Shown: in pieces, positions 20,210 through 30,060 of the stretch
Layout: each line of letters starts with the position of its first letter
Position numbering within the stretch: the first letter of the stretch is position 1
Assembly (NCBI GenBank): GCA_026419775.2
Contig: JAOPGA020000974.1
Coordinates: 1-43,702, forward strand
DNA from: Acrasis kona
Lineage: Eukaryota > Heterolobosea > Eutetramitea > Acrasida > Acrasidae
Length of the DNA: 43,702 bases
Reading direction: 5' to 3'
Position numbers and translations under genes: made by a program
Notes under the pieces: generated by a model
What the model saw: only the letters and a program-made list of their open reading frames with translations
Database searches by the model: none
Told to the model about the DNA's origin: nothing

Positions 20210-23200
20210 CTACATCAAACTCCATAATGGTTCGAATACATATTTTAACCTTCCGTTCGTCTTATTAGGAACAGCACCTTCCAGGTAAACATGCTTCACA
20301 CCATCAACAACCTCCACGCCATAACAAAATACCAAAAACTTGCTCTTCTGATCTTTTATTAAAACTTTTTCTGCTTGTTCAAACGTCTCACTGCCAGTCG
20401 GCTTCTTCATTGGTTTGATTTGCTTGGGCTTGAATATTCTCTCCACTGCGCCATGATCCACTCTCAAATGAATGCGATCCGTCATTCTTGCATGAATATT
20501 CAACAACAGGGTGTGTTGTGGTTTGTCGGAGAGACAATACCTACACATTTTACGATCAGCTTCGATCGGAGCACTACAGTGAGCACAACACATTACAAAT
20601 GGCTTTGGTGCCTTATCTTTATCGATGCTCGTCAAGTATCCATCTACATTGCCCAAACCATAGAGTTGAAACTCTTCATGACACACCACCACTGACTGTG
20701 AGTCGCCATCGCTAACAGTGGTCATGTCCAATAGAGTTGGAACTTTATCAAATAGATTTTCTAGACGCTTGCGTCTATCTAACGCTGACATGTCATCAAT
20801 ACACGTCACGGTTGTGACGGTCGGAGGTTCGAACATTAGACAAGACCATTGGTCCACAATCAACAATTGATCGGATTGACGCACGGATACATCCACACTA
20901 ATGTTGTGACCCACACACACGCTGAGCGCAACAATGTAATCCGTACATTGATGTGGCGACCGTTTGACAAAGAGCGTGTGTATGGGATCGACGGGACAAT
21001 CAGGATTAGACAAGTAAACTACAAAGGCATGTGGAGAAAAAGTGTCACGCAAGTCTCTCATCAATAGTACCGTTCCAGAGACCCGTCGACGATCTTGACT
21101 GGACGTGAGAGGTGGAATGGAAACAGATGGTATTTGGTCCAATGGGTGCAGCATTACATCGATGGTGCATGTGAACAAATCAATTTGAGACATTTCAATT
21201 TGATGGTCGTGATGATTAAAATGTTTCAAAATGTGAAAAAGTCCGCTCTTTTGTTTGACGAATCTAGTTCCCATGAACTTCATCCATTCGAACGTAAATG
21301 ATCTTCCTATTCCATTGGTAATCACATCCTTCCAGTAGGTAAATTCTCCAACGGGTAATTCTATCACTGCCAGTCGGTCTCTTTTAAAATGTTAAAAAAC
21401 GTTCGTGATGTACGCTTACTTGATCCTGACCAATAATGTATTCTTTGATTTTAAAGCAACCCCGAGATCGGTTTTTGACACGTGTGATAAAAGACTTTCA
21501 AAACTCCAAATGTAATATACGCAAGCATCAAACTTGCAAACTTGATTAAACGATGATTCGTACATTGATTCGTTAAAAGTGACGCATGTTTGTTGTACTC
21601 TGTTGGAAATTCTAATGTTTTGATGTTGACGTTCTTCCTCTTCTTCTTCTTGTTGAGAATCAAAGTTTAAGGTCTTACGAGCGTTTGAAGATGGAGACGA
21701 TATGGCGTTGGCTTTTCTTTGTGCTTTCGGTGTCTTTGAAAATGTTAAAAAAATGATTAAAAGTAAAAGTTACGTTTTTGGATCCCTTCTTTTTCTTCTC
21801 GCTCTCTGACAACAATGTCTTGACTCTAATCTTTTTGAGTTGCTTGAGATCGTCCGTGACGTCAAGTTGATCGTGTTTGTATTCTTGATTAAGTAAAGTG
21901 AAAAATGTATTCGTAATGATTCTTCTCTCGTCATGTTGGTATTCTGTCCATGGTTTATAAATGTCATACTTCCTTCCAACCGTCAAGTGAAGTGATGTCC
22001 TTGTTGATTGATCGAATAATACATCCACAAATGAATCATCATCCATGCGACATACAGTGAATAGTAAATGACCTTCCTCCCTCTCAAGTATGATCTATGA
22101 AGTGGGTAAGTGTGGTTGACGTTATGAAATTACCTTGACGGTAATGTGCTCTGTGTTTATGTTCTGTGTGGACTTGACATTATTGATACCATGTTGGAGG
22201 AATGTGAAGTCATTTGTAATGTTTGCAACTGCGAACTTGTAACGAGATTGAAGCGTTCCTGAGGGCGCCCGAATGTTCTTAACTAAATCATGTCTATTAG
22301 GTGTGGCGCCTTGATCGGAGCGATGCGTGTTATGTGGAGCCAAAGTTGTTGAATTCTGTCTATAGTTTGAAAGCCAGTTTTGATTTACATTTGTTGTTGG
22401 TGCTAATTTCTCTTGCGGATCAACTTTCATTTGGTCGTCATCAAAGTCAGCAACATCATCTTCAATTTCGTCAACGTCGATGGTTTCGTGATGTATGTGA
22501 TGATTAATAAAAGGACTAGTTGATTTGGAAATTGAAGGCTTTGATGTGATCTTTTGCACCTCTGCTAAACGTGATTGAATGAGATAATTGGAGGAGAATT
22601 GTGAGGGTGTGACTTTCTTTGGTGTTGTGGAGAATACTGAGGAGGAGTTGACCTTTTGTTTCTTTTGCTTTGGAGATTGGAATGGGCTCTTGTTATGCTT
22701 TGGGGGTGGTTGGCTGTTTATTTCACTAATAGTATTCTGTATGCTTAATGTGGGTTTTGGTTTATCGAATCGGCTGTGATTGAAGGTAAAATATTCTTCT
22801 TCGTCTTCGTCTGAGAAATCCTCTATATCTTCGTTTGAACTCTAAATGGTTAAAAATTAATTAAGTCAAAAATCATTACTAGTTGATTCTTAGAACTGAT
22901 GGGTTGTGACTGGGATAGTATTGGCTTCTTGCGCTTTTGATTCTGTTCTACGAAAAATTCATCAAAATCGTCATCCTGATCATCAATAATGTCCGGTTGT
23001 TCGGGTTCAGAGTCACTGCTCTCAACATCCAAAATAATTGAGTGGGCACTGTTTTCGTGATCCTCTATAGTGATTGATGATGGATTCTGTTGTAATGTGC
23101 TGAGTTTAATACTTCTAGGGGCGCTGGAGGATATTGATGAAAATAAGGGTTGCGACTGAGATCGGGAATCTGATAGTGGTGTCTCCTCCTTCTGCGTAGA

Positions 23201-23525
23201 TGGTTGTATTAGTGCTGGCGAAAGTGGTTCTTCATCTTGGTTATCATGTTCCTAAAATCAATAAAGAATGTCAAATCTCATATTTACCTTCTTCGAACAG
23301 TTATTTTTAACGCATGTAGTAACTTACTTGTCCTCCAAGTTGAGCCAAAAGATCTTTCGCTGTGTCTTGCCTGTAAACAATATCTATAACCTCATCTTCG
23401 CTCTCGCTGTCGTCGTCAAAACTATTCCTCCACATGAATTTCTTGTCAACTTTGTTTGTTCTAGAAAATGAATGAAATAATTTTATTAATACTTTTTCAA
23501 CTGAATTAATTAATAATTTTATCAT
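20210..23525 (-). CDS. Six-exon OB-fold/zinc-ribbon protein, possibly SPIDR-like DNA-repair scaffold
   Basis: Exons on the minus strand: 23525-23328, 23251-22880, 22841-22134, 22094-21774, 21733-21420, 21380-20210. All junctions have GT..AG ends and keep frame, giving 1027 aa. The first half is acidic, Ser-rich and disordered, with SDSEPEQPD and a nuclear-type KRKKP. An ordered part near residues 430-500 (GHLLFTVCRMDDDSF, then VDVLFDQ) looks like an OB fold. Near 900-925, CCAHC and MCRYC form a four-Cys ribbon followed by LLNIHARMTDRIHLRV, as in RPA-like and SPIDR-like proteins. The SPIDR suggestion is inference from layout only. The start is uncertain: the ATG at 23525 gives a hydrophobic lead, and a later Met (MWRNSF) may be used. 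One intron is 76 nt, the longest here. Confidence 0.7.
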
Positions 23526-23620
23526 GCAGGCAGTTGAGAAGTACTATTCAAATATGTCGACTCCCCATTCGCCAACAAAGTGTAGTTTTAATTACCCGAT
23601 AATTACAAATTGTAAATAAA

Positions 23621-24370
23621 ATGTTAACACCAGAAAATCTAATTAACCTCGACACTGCCCTCTACAGTAAATTCAAAAATGCGCTTGACTTGCACACTGT
23701 ATTTAAAAAGGCGATCCTTGCGCATAACAGAGGTAAAAACGCCAGATGCTCCCACAATATGCTGAGGGAGTGCACATTATTGGTTGAAGATAATAGGCAT
23801 AACCAATCCTTGATCAAATATGCTCGTAGTAAATTCAACTTCGAACCTTGCTTGGACCACATGTTGTGTATAATTTACCACATGATGGGTAACAATTTCG
23901 CAAACGACAAAGAATACAACTTAGCAACAGATTGTTATGAGAAGGCACTGAAGGTTGTAAAAGACGTACAAGTCCCAACTTATAAATTAAAGGATGCCCA
24001 CGATTTATATTTGTGTAATTTGTTTCCCTTCTCCATACAAAAAAGAATCATTACAGGCAAGTTGGCAGCGATTTATTTAAAAATGGGGAAGTTATACAAG
24101 GCATTGCCGTACTATAAAACTACATTGATTTTAAATCTTAATGACAAAGACATGAAAAACGAGTCAAAAATGTGGGCAAATGCCACTGATGAACAAATTA
24201 TAAAGTTGATGAGAGAGAAGAGGAGAGGAGAAGAAGTAGTCACATTTGACAAGGAAGTAAAGCATCAGATTACAAACCGTAAAAGTATGGAAATGTTGAA
24301 TCCGATTACCCATGTAAATGTTTTAAAAGTAACAAAGCAGGATGAGGAGGAAGAAATTACGTTTGGATAG
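23621..24370 (+). CDS. TPR-like protein, 249 aa
   Basis: Single-exon ATG-initiated gene, transcribed divergently from the six-exon gene with 95 bases between starts. Two helical hairpins resemble tetratricopeptide repeats: GNNFANDKEYNLATDCYEKA near residue 90 and KLAAIYLKMGKLYKALPYY near 145. The amino-terminal 80 residues are probably further helices. The tail is charged and ends in an acidic DEEEEITFG. It probably mediates protein-protein contacts; specific role unknown. Confidence 0.65.
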   Translation: MLTPENLINLDTALYSKFKNALDLHTVFKKAILAHNRGKNARCSHNMLRECTLLVEDNRHNQSLIKYARSKFNFEPCLDHMLCIIYHMMGNNFANDKEYNLATDCYEKALKVVKDVQVPTYKLKDAHDLYLCNLFPFSIQKRIITGKLAAIYLKMGKLYKALPYYKTTLILNLNDKDMKNESKMWANATDEQIIKLMREKRRGEEVVTFDKEVKHQITNRKSMEMLNPITHVNVLKVTKQDEEEEITFG

Positions 24371-24479
24371 CACCACTGACACTCATACTATTCACAGAGA
24401 TACATTACCTTGTCACATTTGGAGACAGTAAGAAGAGAAAGTACAAGAAAGACGAAATGGTTTTTATAATAAATTATTT

Positions 24480-25835
24480 TTAATAAGCACTGGCGCAACA
24501 AATAAATCTCTTTTGAAACCAACTTGACAATATACAATATACAAGTGCATTCATAAATACTATTATTATTAGTTTTAACATACTACAAAAAAACATACTT
24601 CTTAGGGGACACAATATGAGATGAATGCACATTAGAACCAAGTCAAAAATATTAAACAGGTGATTACTATCAAAGTCATCAATGTTGTTATGATAAGCAA
24701 ATTGTAAAGTTTTTACATCCCTAAACAACCTATACACTACTATCCACGTCCCGAACAGAAGGAACGGGCTGATAATTAGAAAACTGGACAAGTTATGCAC
24801 TTACAGGGTATATAGAGTTAATTGACGAGTTAATTTGCTCTGTTTTTGTCTCATTGAAAAAGCTTTAAAGCTTTCTTTCAACGTAACATTTTGTGAAAAA
24901 ATTCTTTTGGTGGAGAAGTAAACAGCCAACCGGACAACAACATTAATGACCTCCAGTGAGATGTACGTAAAATTTTTGACCATGTTAGGTATTATATCGG
25001 CGAAGAAGGATTCTGTACCCTTGTAGTTATTCCTGGTCATGAATAAACTTTCAATCACAGCCCACATGACACTTGAAGCCGCTGGTAAACCAAAACCTAA
25101 CAATAAAAAACACAACTGATATATTTTCTTTTTCCTTCCCAAAGTATCATTATCCGGCTCTGAAGTGGTGGTCGTCTCATCATTACTATTTTCTGATAAA
25201 TTGCTCACGCTTCGATGCATCGAAGAGGGGAACACTTTATTTATATTCAGGACCGTTAGAAGAATACAGAACGATATCAATACTGACCACAATCCGCTTG
25301 ATATTACGTATGATTCTGTAATCTCAGCAAGAATTGTATTAATGTAGCCGTAAATTCTATTGTTCTCTTCACGAGAAGATGAAAAAGTTGAAAACTTTTC
25401 GAATTGCGCAACCTTCACAAAAAGTAGACTAAAATAAAAAACTCCGAAAAACATGTCTGCTAGTATCATGCAAAATATGCAAAATTGTGTCAAATCAGAG
25501 TACATTGTTTTGAGCGAATAGTATTTGAATGCCTTTTTTGTTCTCGATTCGTCTACAATTAATGATTGATTGGCTGCGCTTTGTTGAGATACGGTTGAGT
25601 CCAAGTCTGAATTTACTTCGGCACTTTGTGTATCTTCTGAACGCTTTGATTGTGTTTGCCTCCTCTTGGTTATCAAATGTGATAATACAAACACGGAGAA
25701 CCAAAAACAAAAAAATACAAGTACAAGCGAGGTTATTCGGCAATATGAAATTATACTTCCATAATTACAATCTGTGATATTTGTCCAACTTTTGTATTTG
25801 TTGTCACAGAGGTCAGGTGGCTGTGAAAAGTTCAT
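24480..25835 (-). CDS. 7TM receptor-like protein, right copy (complete, 439 aa)
   Basis: Complete version of the left-edge gene. Exon 1 (25835-24805) ends at GTAAGT, which itself creates the apparent stop TAA. A 36-nt intron (24804-24769, ending ATTATCAG) leads to exon 2 (24768-24480), in frame through PFLLFGTWIVVYRLF. Splicing raises the count of hydrophobic spans from five to seven, as expected for a G-protein-coupled receptor. The long third cytoplasmic region is Ser/Glu/Thr-rich (SNLSENSND). No long signal peptide; two potential N-glycosylation sites lie in the first 25 residues. Class assignment to cAMP-receptor-like GPCRs is tentative, but a multi-pass membrane protein is certain. Confidence 0.78.
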
Positions 25836-26071
25836 ATTACATTCGGATTACAATAAATACATTATCAAACATTCCCAATGAACAACGAGAAATTACCGAA
25901 AAATAAACAATGAATACACTCTGCTGACACCAGTCGGAATAGTTGAATTTTGAGGGAGAATACTAATGGTGAGACAAAGTGCAAATTGTTTCAAGTGACG
26001 AGGTATTATTTTTATTTATTTACTTCTAACAATTCTCAGATACAAATCCCTCCTTCAAAACAAATAGTTAA

Positions 26072-27076
26072 TTATAGGATAGAGCACATAGACCTCATAT
26101 CTAGACAGATGCAATTTTTTCCTGCAAAATATAATAGTTCTCTGGCATAGTTGTGCACCTCCACGTCACCTCCAGAAAATGGCGTTCCACCAGGGATGAT
26201 GTCATCCTCTGGTGCGTGACAAATGTGCAAGTGCTCGTATATGGTCAAGTGGCGGTTGAACTTCTTATAGTACTCTCTGCTACCACCTTGATATTGGTTA
26301 GGGTAGCCCATAATCGAAAGGGAACCCATATTGTGACGCAGATTGAGGGTATGTAAGAACTCGTGAAGCATGGTTTGCATGAAATCTTGAAGGCCCTCCT
26401 TTGTGTTGACTTCATGGCATCTCACGCAAACAGCAAATCCTTGTCTCTGCAAGTCTCGTTCGTCAAACATTACACCCATTATTGTCTCATCTAGCTTCGT
26501 GAGAATAACACCGGCTTTCCAACTCTTTTGCTTCAGCTGTAGCTGTGTGTCCAGAATGTCGTTTAGTTGCTGCTCGGTGTCTATTTGCTCAGATTCGGTT
26601 AGAAGAAATGTCTTTTCTAATTCTGCATTGATTCCGATCATTTTGAGATGCTCCAAAAATGTATATTCTCTGCCATCGGCAAAGGCACTCTTTCGATAAA
26701 AATGTTTCTCAAGAGATGGTCGTGTGATGAGTGTTAGTTGTATCTCGCGCGCAAACTTCCCCTTTATTCGAAGGTCGATGCGCGATGTTACTCTTTTATT
26801 GTTTAGAGGTTTTTCATGAACAATGTACAGTCCTTCAAATGATTTCTTCAAAATGGCTGTCTCGTTTAGGAAAGACGCAGGGTCTGTCATTTTGGAAAAC
26901 AAATCGAAAGTAGATGTTGAATTATTAGAAATACCAAAGCGGTAAAGTCCATCGTAACCAACAAAATTCAAAGTATGAAGTCCATTGTCCCATCTTACGT
27001 AGCATGCATGTCCATATTCAGTCCAAAAGCTTGTTCTTGATTCTGGCTTGATTCCAGTGAAATAATTCACGTCCAT
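26072..27076 (-). CDS. Metzincin-type zinc metalloprotease, right copy (intact, 334 aa)
   Basis: Start chosen at the first in-frame ATG (MDVNYFTG, 27076); the frame is open for 17 further codons upstream but only with a TTG. Carboxyl half contains the zinc-binding helix HEFLHTLNLRH, fitting HExxHxxNxxH, with the catalytic Glu and three His ligands. SIMGYP lies 8-13 residues later and matches the metzincin Met-turn. Usual metzincins have Gly where this has Asn. The amino 200 residues are unrecognised (WTEYGHACYVRW, then a helical Gln/Glu-rich part). No signal peptide is visible, unusual for a secreted protease, so it may act in the cytosol or use an unseen 5' exon. The left copy is broken. Confidence 0.8.
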   Translation of the reverse strand: MDVNYFTGIKPESRTSFWTEYGHACYVRWDNGLHTLNFVGYDGLYRFGISNNSTSTFDLFSKMTDPASFLNETAILKKSFEGLYIVHEKPLNNKRVTSRIDLRIKGKFAREIQLTLITRPSLEKHFYRKSAFADGREYTFLEHLKMIGINAELEKTFLLTESEQIDTEQQLNDILDTQLQLKQKSWKAGVILTKLDETIMGVMFDERDLQRQGFAVCVRCHEVNTKEGLQDFMQTMLHEFLHTLNLRHNMGSLSIMGYPNQYQGGSREYYKKFNRHLTIYEHLHICHAPEDDIIPGGTPFSGGDVEVHNYARELLYFAGKNCICLDMRSMCSIL

Positions 27077-27100
27077 ATTGTTTGTTTTGAAGATGATGAG

Positions 27101-27391
27101 ATGTATGTAACAGTGGTCTTGTTTCAACTGCTTGTTACTATTTTATTTGTTTTATGTTGTTCGCAACATGAATGTTACATATATAGTCTCGTGGAACTTA
27201 CCAGGATACTGGTGATTGGACAGCTGTTTCCTTCGAAGGAGACGTTACAAAATATACATGAACCAGAAGACTTGTTATTATATTATGTTGGCGGAGTATA
27301 CTATTACACTATTAACTACAGTATGGCGAGCAAAAGGTTAATTGAGGAGATTTTGATAGATTTGCGAAACCGTAGTTTGCGTCGTGTATAG
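27101..27391 (+). CDS. Possible small secreted protein (96 aa), right copy
   Basis: Counterpart of 2459-2758, three codons shorter. Signal-peptide-like start, then an unrecognised Leu/Tyr-rich body. It begins 24 bases from the metzincin ATG on the opposite strand, so a shared short promoter would be needed. Coding status is unproven. Confidence 0.3.
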   Translation: MYVTVVLFQLLVTILFVLCCSQHECYIYSLVELTRILVIGQLFPSKETLQNIHEPEDLLLYYVGGVYYYTINYSMASKRLIEEILIDLRNRSLRRV

Positions 27392-27871
27392 CCATGACCT
27401 CCCAATTGTTTAATTATGGAATTGACTCGTCCATGAACTACATGATCCACCTTGTAGCATCGAAATAAAATTTAATAAATTCTAGATGTGTAGATGAGGT
27501 AGGTCATTCATCTTGACCTCGTTTTTTTGCATTTCGTAACGAACACAACAAAAAGCGAACAATAAATAAGGGGCTTATATGATGGAACCCAGATTCTTAG
27601 GAATGTGAATTTCAGAAAGTAGGGCAAATTAGAAGTCAAAATAAATCCACAACATTTATTACATTTAGATAAATCTTTATGAACTGAACACGAAATTTTG
27701 AAACCGTCAATAATTTAATGAAATACCAAGGGTTGTTGATAGACTGACTAATTGAATAAACAAAAAATATTATCACATGATTTACAATGAATTATAAGCT
27801 GTGACATAGTTCTCGTCTCGCTCATAAAACTTACCAACAAATCCTTTAAATGTTTTCGACACTAAATTGTA
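27392..27871. other. Intergenic stretch within the right duplication copy
   Basis: Counterpart of 2759-3232 with a few small indels (a 4-base GTAG repeat near 27498 and GG near 27570). I see nothing beyond AT-rich sequence and AATAAA-like words. Confidence 0.5.
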
Positions 27872-28240
27872 TTAATCAAAGAATCCGTAAAAATTATTAT
27901 GCCTACAGTTTCTTGGGTGCCATGATTTTATGCTAGAATCTTTGATAGCATCATATAGGCGCATTTGAGGGACAGGTGCGAGGTTATCTGCTATATCCTC
28001 AAAATTTAGGGGGTGGTCGTCTTGTACCTCAAATTTTAAATCTCTAATGCACAGGTCTGCCACTATCGAATCCAGAATGTTAACGGCCATGGGTGGCCTT
28101 AGTTTTGACTTTTTCTCACGGGGCATGGCAGAATATTTTATCAATGTTGTGTTTTTTGGTATCCCAATTGGGTACGTGGTATCTTCTGGTAGTGTATCTA
28201 TAGTGTGCAGACGTGTGTTCCAGTCATGCACCCCCTTCAT
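27872..28240 (-). CDS. Unknown 122-aa protein, right copy
   Basis: Counterpart of 3233-3601, starting at the ATG at 28240 and differing by a single residue. A possible acceptor upstream (TATTATAG) leaves open an additional 5' exon. Function not recognised. Confidence 0.5.
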   Translation of the reverse strand: MKGVHDWNTRLHTIDTLPEDTTYPIGIPKNTTLIKYSAMPREKKSKLRPPMAVNILDSIVADLCIRDLKFEVQDDHPLNFEDIADNLAPVPQMRLYDAIKDSSIKSWHPRNCRHNNFYGFFD

Positions 28241-28337
28241 TCTATGTGATTCTACAATTCGTAAGCCAATCAAAGTCTTTGTCTATAATATATGGACATT
28301 ATAACTAAAGTTAACCAAAAACATATTCCTTCCATAG

Positions 28338-29119
28338 ATTCGTGATTCAACAGAGTGCTAACATTCAAAAACCAATGATTGAAGTTAACATGCTGGAGAA
28401 CAAAGACGTGACACCCCAGTTTGCATCGCAACTCTCAAGAACATTCAAATTTGAAGACCGCCTTGATATGGCCCTTGGTAAATTAGTATAAAAGTTTATA
28501 ACTTGTATTTTACATTCAATCAGTAAGATTTTGTTTGACGAATGTCTCCGACATACTTGAGGGAGTGGCAGGAAATTTAAGTGAAAGATACGAATCGGAG
28601 TTAACATGCGAAAAATAATAGTTCTGTTGGTCTGTCCACCAAAAAAGGGACTTTGACATCAAAGATTGCGCTTTCGAAGACGCTAGAACTAGCTTCAGAA
28701 TCAACATTAAAGGAAGGGCCCTTGTTGTCTTGCAGTACTACTTTCCGAATATGAGCGTTGATAATACATCATTAACAAATGGAACAAATCCAAGAACATT
28801 TGGGAAGAAACTACAATATCTACTACGAGAATGGGTTATGTAAAGTTGTACTGTGACAGTTTTGGCGATACTGTCATAAACATAGATGCTGACATCCAAA
28901 TATACGAGCCAGAGTCCATAACCTTAGTTACTTACTTTGGGTAGATATTTCGCCCATGAAGGGGTGGGGGTGGCAACAATTCTTACCATGGAAGAGAACA
29001 AGAGCGACAGAGTTAACTTGGAATACCAGTTTGAGAGATGGTGTTCGCACCTCCTAATCTCTCGCTTCGGTCACATGATTAGATTACATTTAAAATCGAA
29101 AGGGAAGTGGAAAGAATGA
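28338..29119 (+). pseudogene. Decayed multi-exon gene, right copy
   Basis: Counterpart of 3699-4476. The first exon and its intron are preserved. An extra A near 28646 and one fewer G near 28718 alter the frame of the middle part. A 4-base insertion near 28935 breaks the last segment, whose remaining open part (from 28937) reads to 29119. Independent lesions in the two copies suggest decay continued after duplication. Confidence 0.4.
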
Positions 29120-29254
29120 TCACCAACTTGTATGGAACTTTACAAGAATGGATACAAGCCTAGTCCTTCAGCTTCGTTGGGGTAAATACATCTCGAATCA
29201 TATCATCAACGTTTCCTTTGAAAACATTGCGCTTTACACTTACGATTCTTGAGT

Positions 29255-29452
29255 TCATGTATCCAAACGTGCTTCTAAACTAATGACATGTTTCAACTCC
29301 CCTCTAGGAATCTCATAATTATGTGCAAAGTGCTCAATTAGAAAGTCAACAAGGGTACAGCTCTCATTATTATCCCATTCAGTGCTTTCTGGTACTAAAT
29401 GATTAATGCATTTAAGCCGATTAACGAATTTATATAATATATTAAAAGATGT
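29255..29452 (-). pseudogene. Coding-looking remnant truncated at the duplication edge
   Basis: An open stretch of about 65 codons on the minus strand reads as ordered protein, with segments such as CTLVDFLIEHFAHNYE and IPRGELKHVISLEA. It runs into the duplicated block and stops at the TGA at 29255-29257. Upstream it begins at an in-frame TGA (29453-29455) with no start codon or obvious acceptor. It is likely the interrupted tail of a gene that was at this site when the duplication landed. Family not recognised. Confidence 0.35.
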
Positions 29453-29584
29453 TCAATTTGGCAAAGTAGGAAGTTTATTTAAACAGGATGATCTATTGAA
29501 ACCAATCGATTAGCAACAGTAGCCAGCTTCTCTTAAGTCAATTCAATTCTTGATAGCCTGTCATCGTTTGAGTGTTAATCTGCT

Positions 29585-29914
29585 ATGACAAGTTTCTCTA
29601 CCATCTTCTCCATTGCAATGTACATTCGCTCCTACTTTTGTTTGCTTTTTCCCTTGCCAGTGCTAGAGCGCTTCGCCACGCCGTGTCGCTTCTTGTTGTA
29701 CTGTCCCTTGTGCATCAAATGTTACAGGAGAATTGAATTGAATGTACCTGTTGTTGGCAGCCGTTTGCTCCTCTTTCCATATTTTATGCCAGCGCTAGAA
29801 ACAAAACCTAAATTACGTTTATTCAAAATCACGGGATCCCGAAAGTCCTGCAGAGATTCCTCAGCTCAACTAGGTGTGGTCAAATTTCATGTCAAAATAA
29901 ATAACCCAAAATAA
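29585..29914 (+). CDS. Doubtful 109-aa frame between duplication and NHL gene
   Basis: ATG-initiated frame with a hydrophobic, Cys/Phe/Tyr-rich first half and a basic second half. No motif recognised. It occupies most of an otherwise empty 780-base gap (29279-30060). Composition is compatible with a chance frame, so coding is uncertain; the rest of the gap shows no feature other than the remnant at 29255-29452. Confidence 0.2.
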   Translation: MTSFSTIFSIAMYIRSYFCLLFPLPVLERFATPCRFLLYCPLCIKCYRRIELNVPVVGSRLLLFPYFMPALETKPKLRLFKITGSRKSCRDSSAQLGVVKFHVKINNPK

Positions 29915-30060
29915 GACGCACACTCCGCCGATCCAAATTTGTACTTCCATCACGTTAAAAAGATTCTAAAAATTGCTGAAATAGCTATTGATAGATTTTG
30001 GATTATTAAATACCGGTTTTAAAAAGTGCTGATGTTAAAACTACAAAACAATACCAATAC

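Larger units (their letters stand above)
24617..29278. repeat. Segmental duplication, right copy
   Basis: This is the second copy of the 1-4635 block, same orientation, 24.6 kb downstream. It preserves an unbroken metzincin gene and the complete two-exon receptor gene, whose second exon continues to 24480, so the true duplication probably starts left of 24617. The right border at TCTAA (29274-29278) abuts a minus-strand coding-looking stretch that the left copy lacks. Direct repeats this long and this similar could support unequal exchange or loss of the roughly 20 kb between them. Confidence 0.97.

Noticed and set aside
21451-21663. Separate 70-aa minus-strand gene with a hydrophobic stretch
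   Set aside because: Removing the 21734-21773 intron puts the region in another frame that connects smoothly to exons on both sides of the six-exon gene.
27077-27127. Longer metzincin amino end starting at 27127
   Set aside because: The start there is TTG; the first ATG is at 27076. Several other long frames here likewise began with TTG or GTG and were trimmed to ATG.
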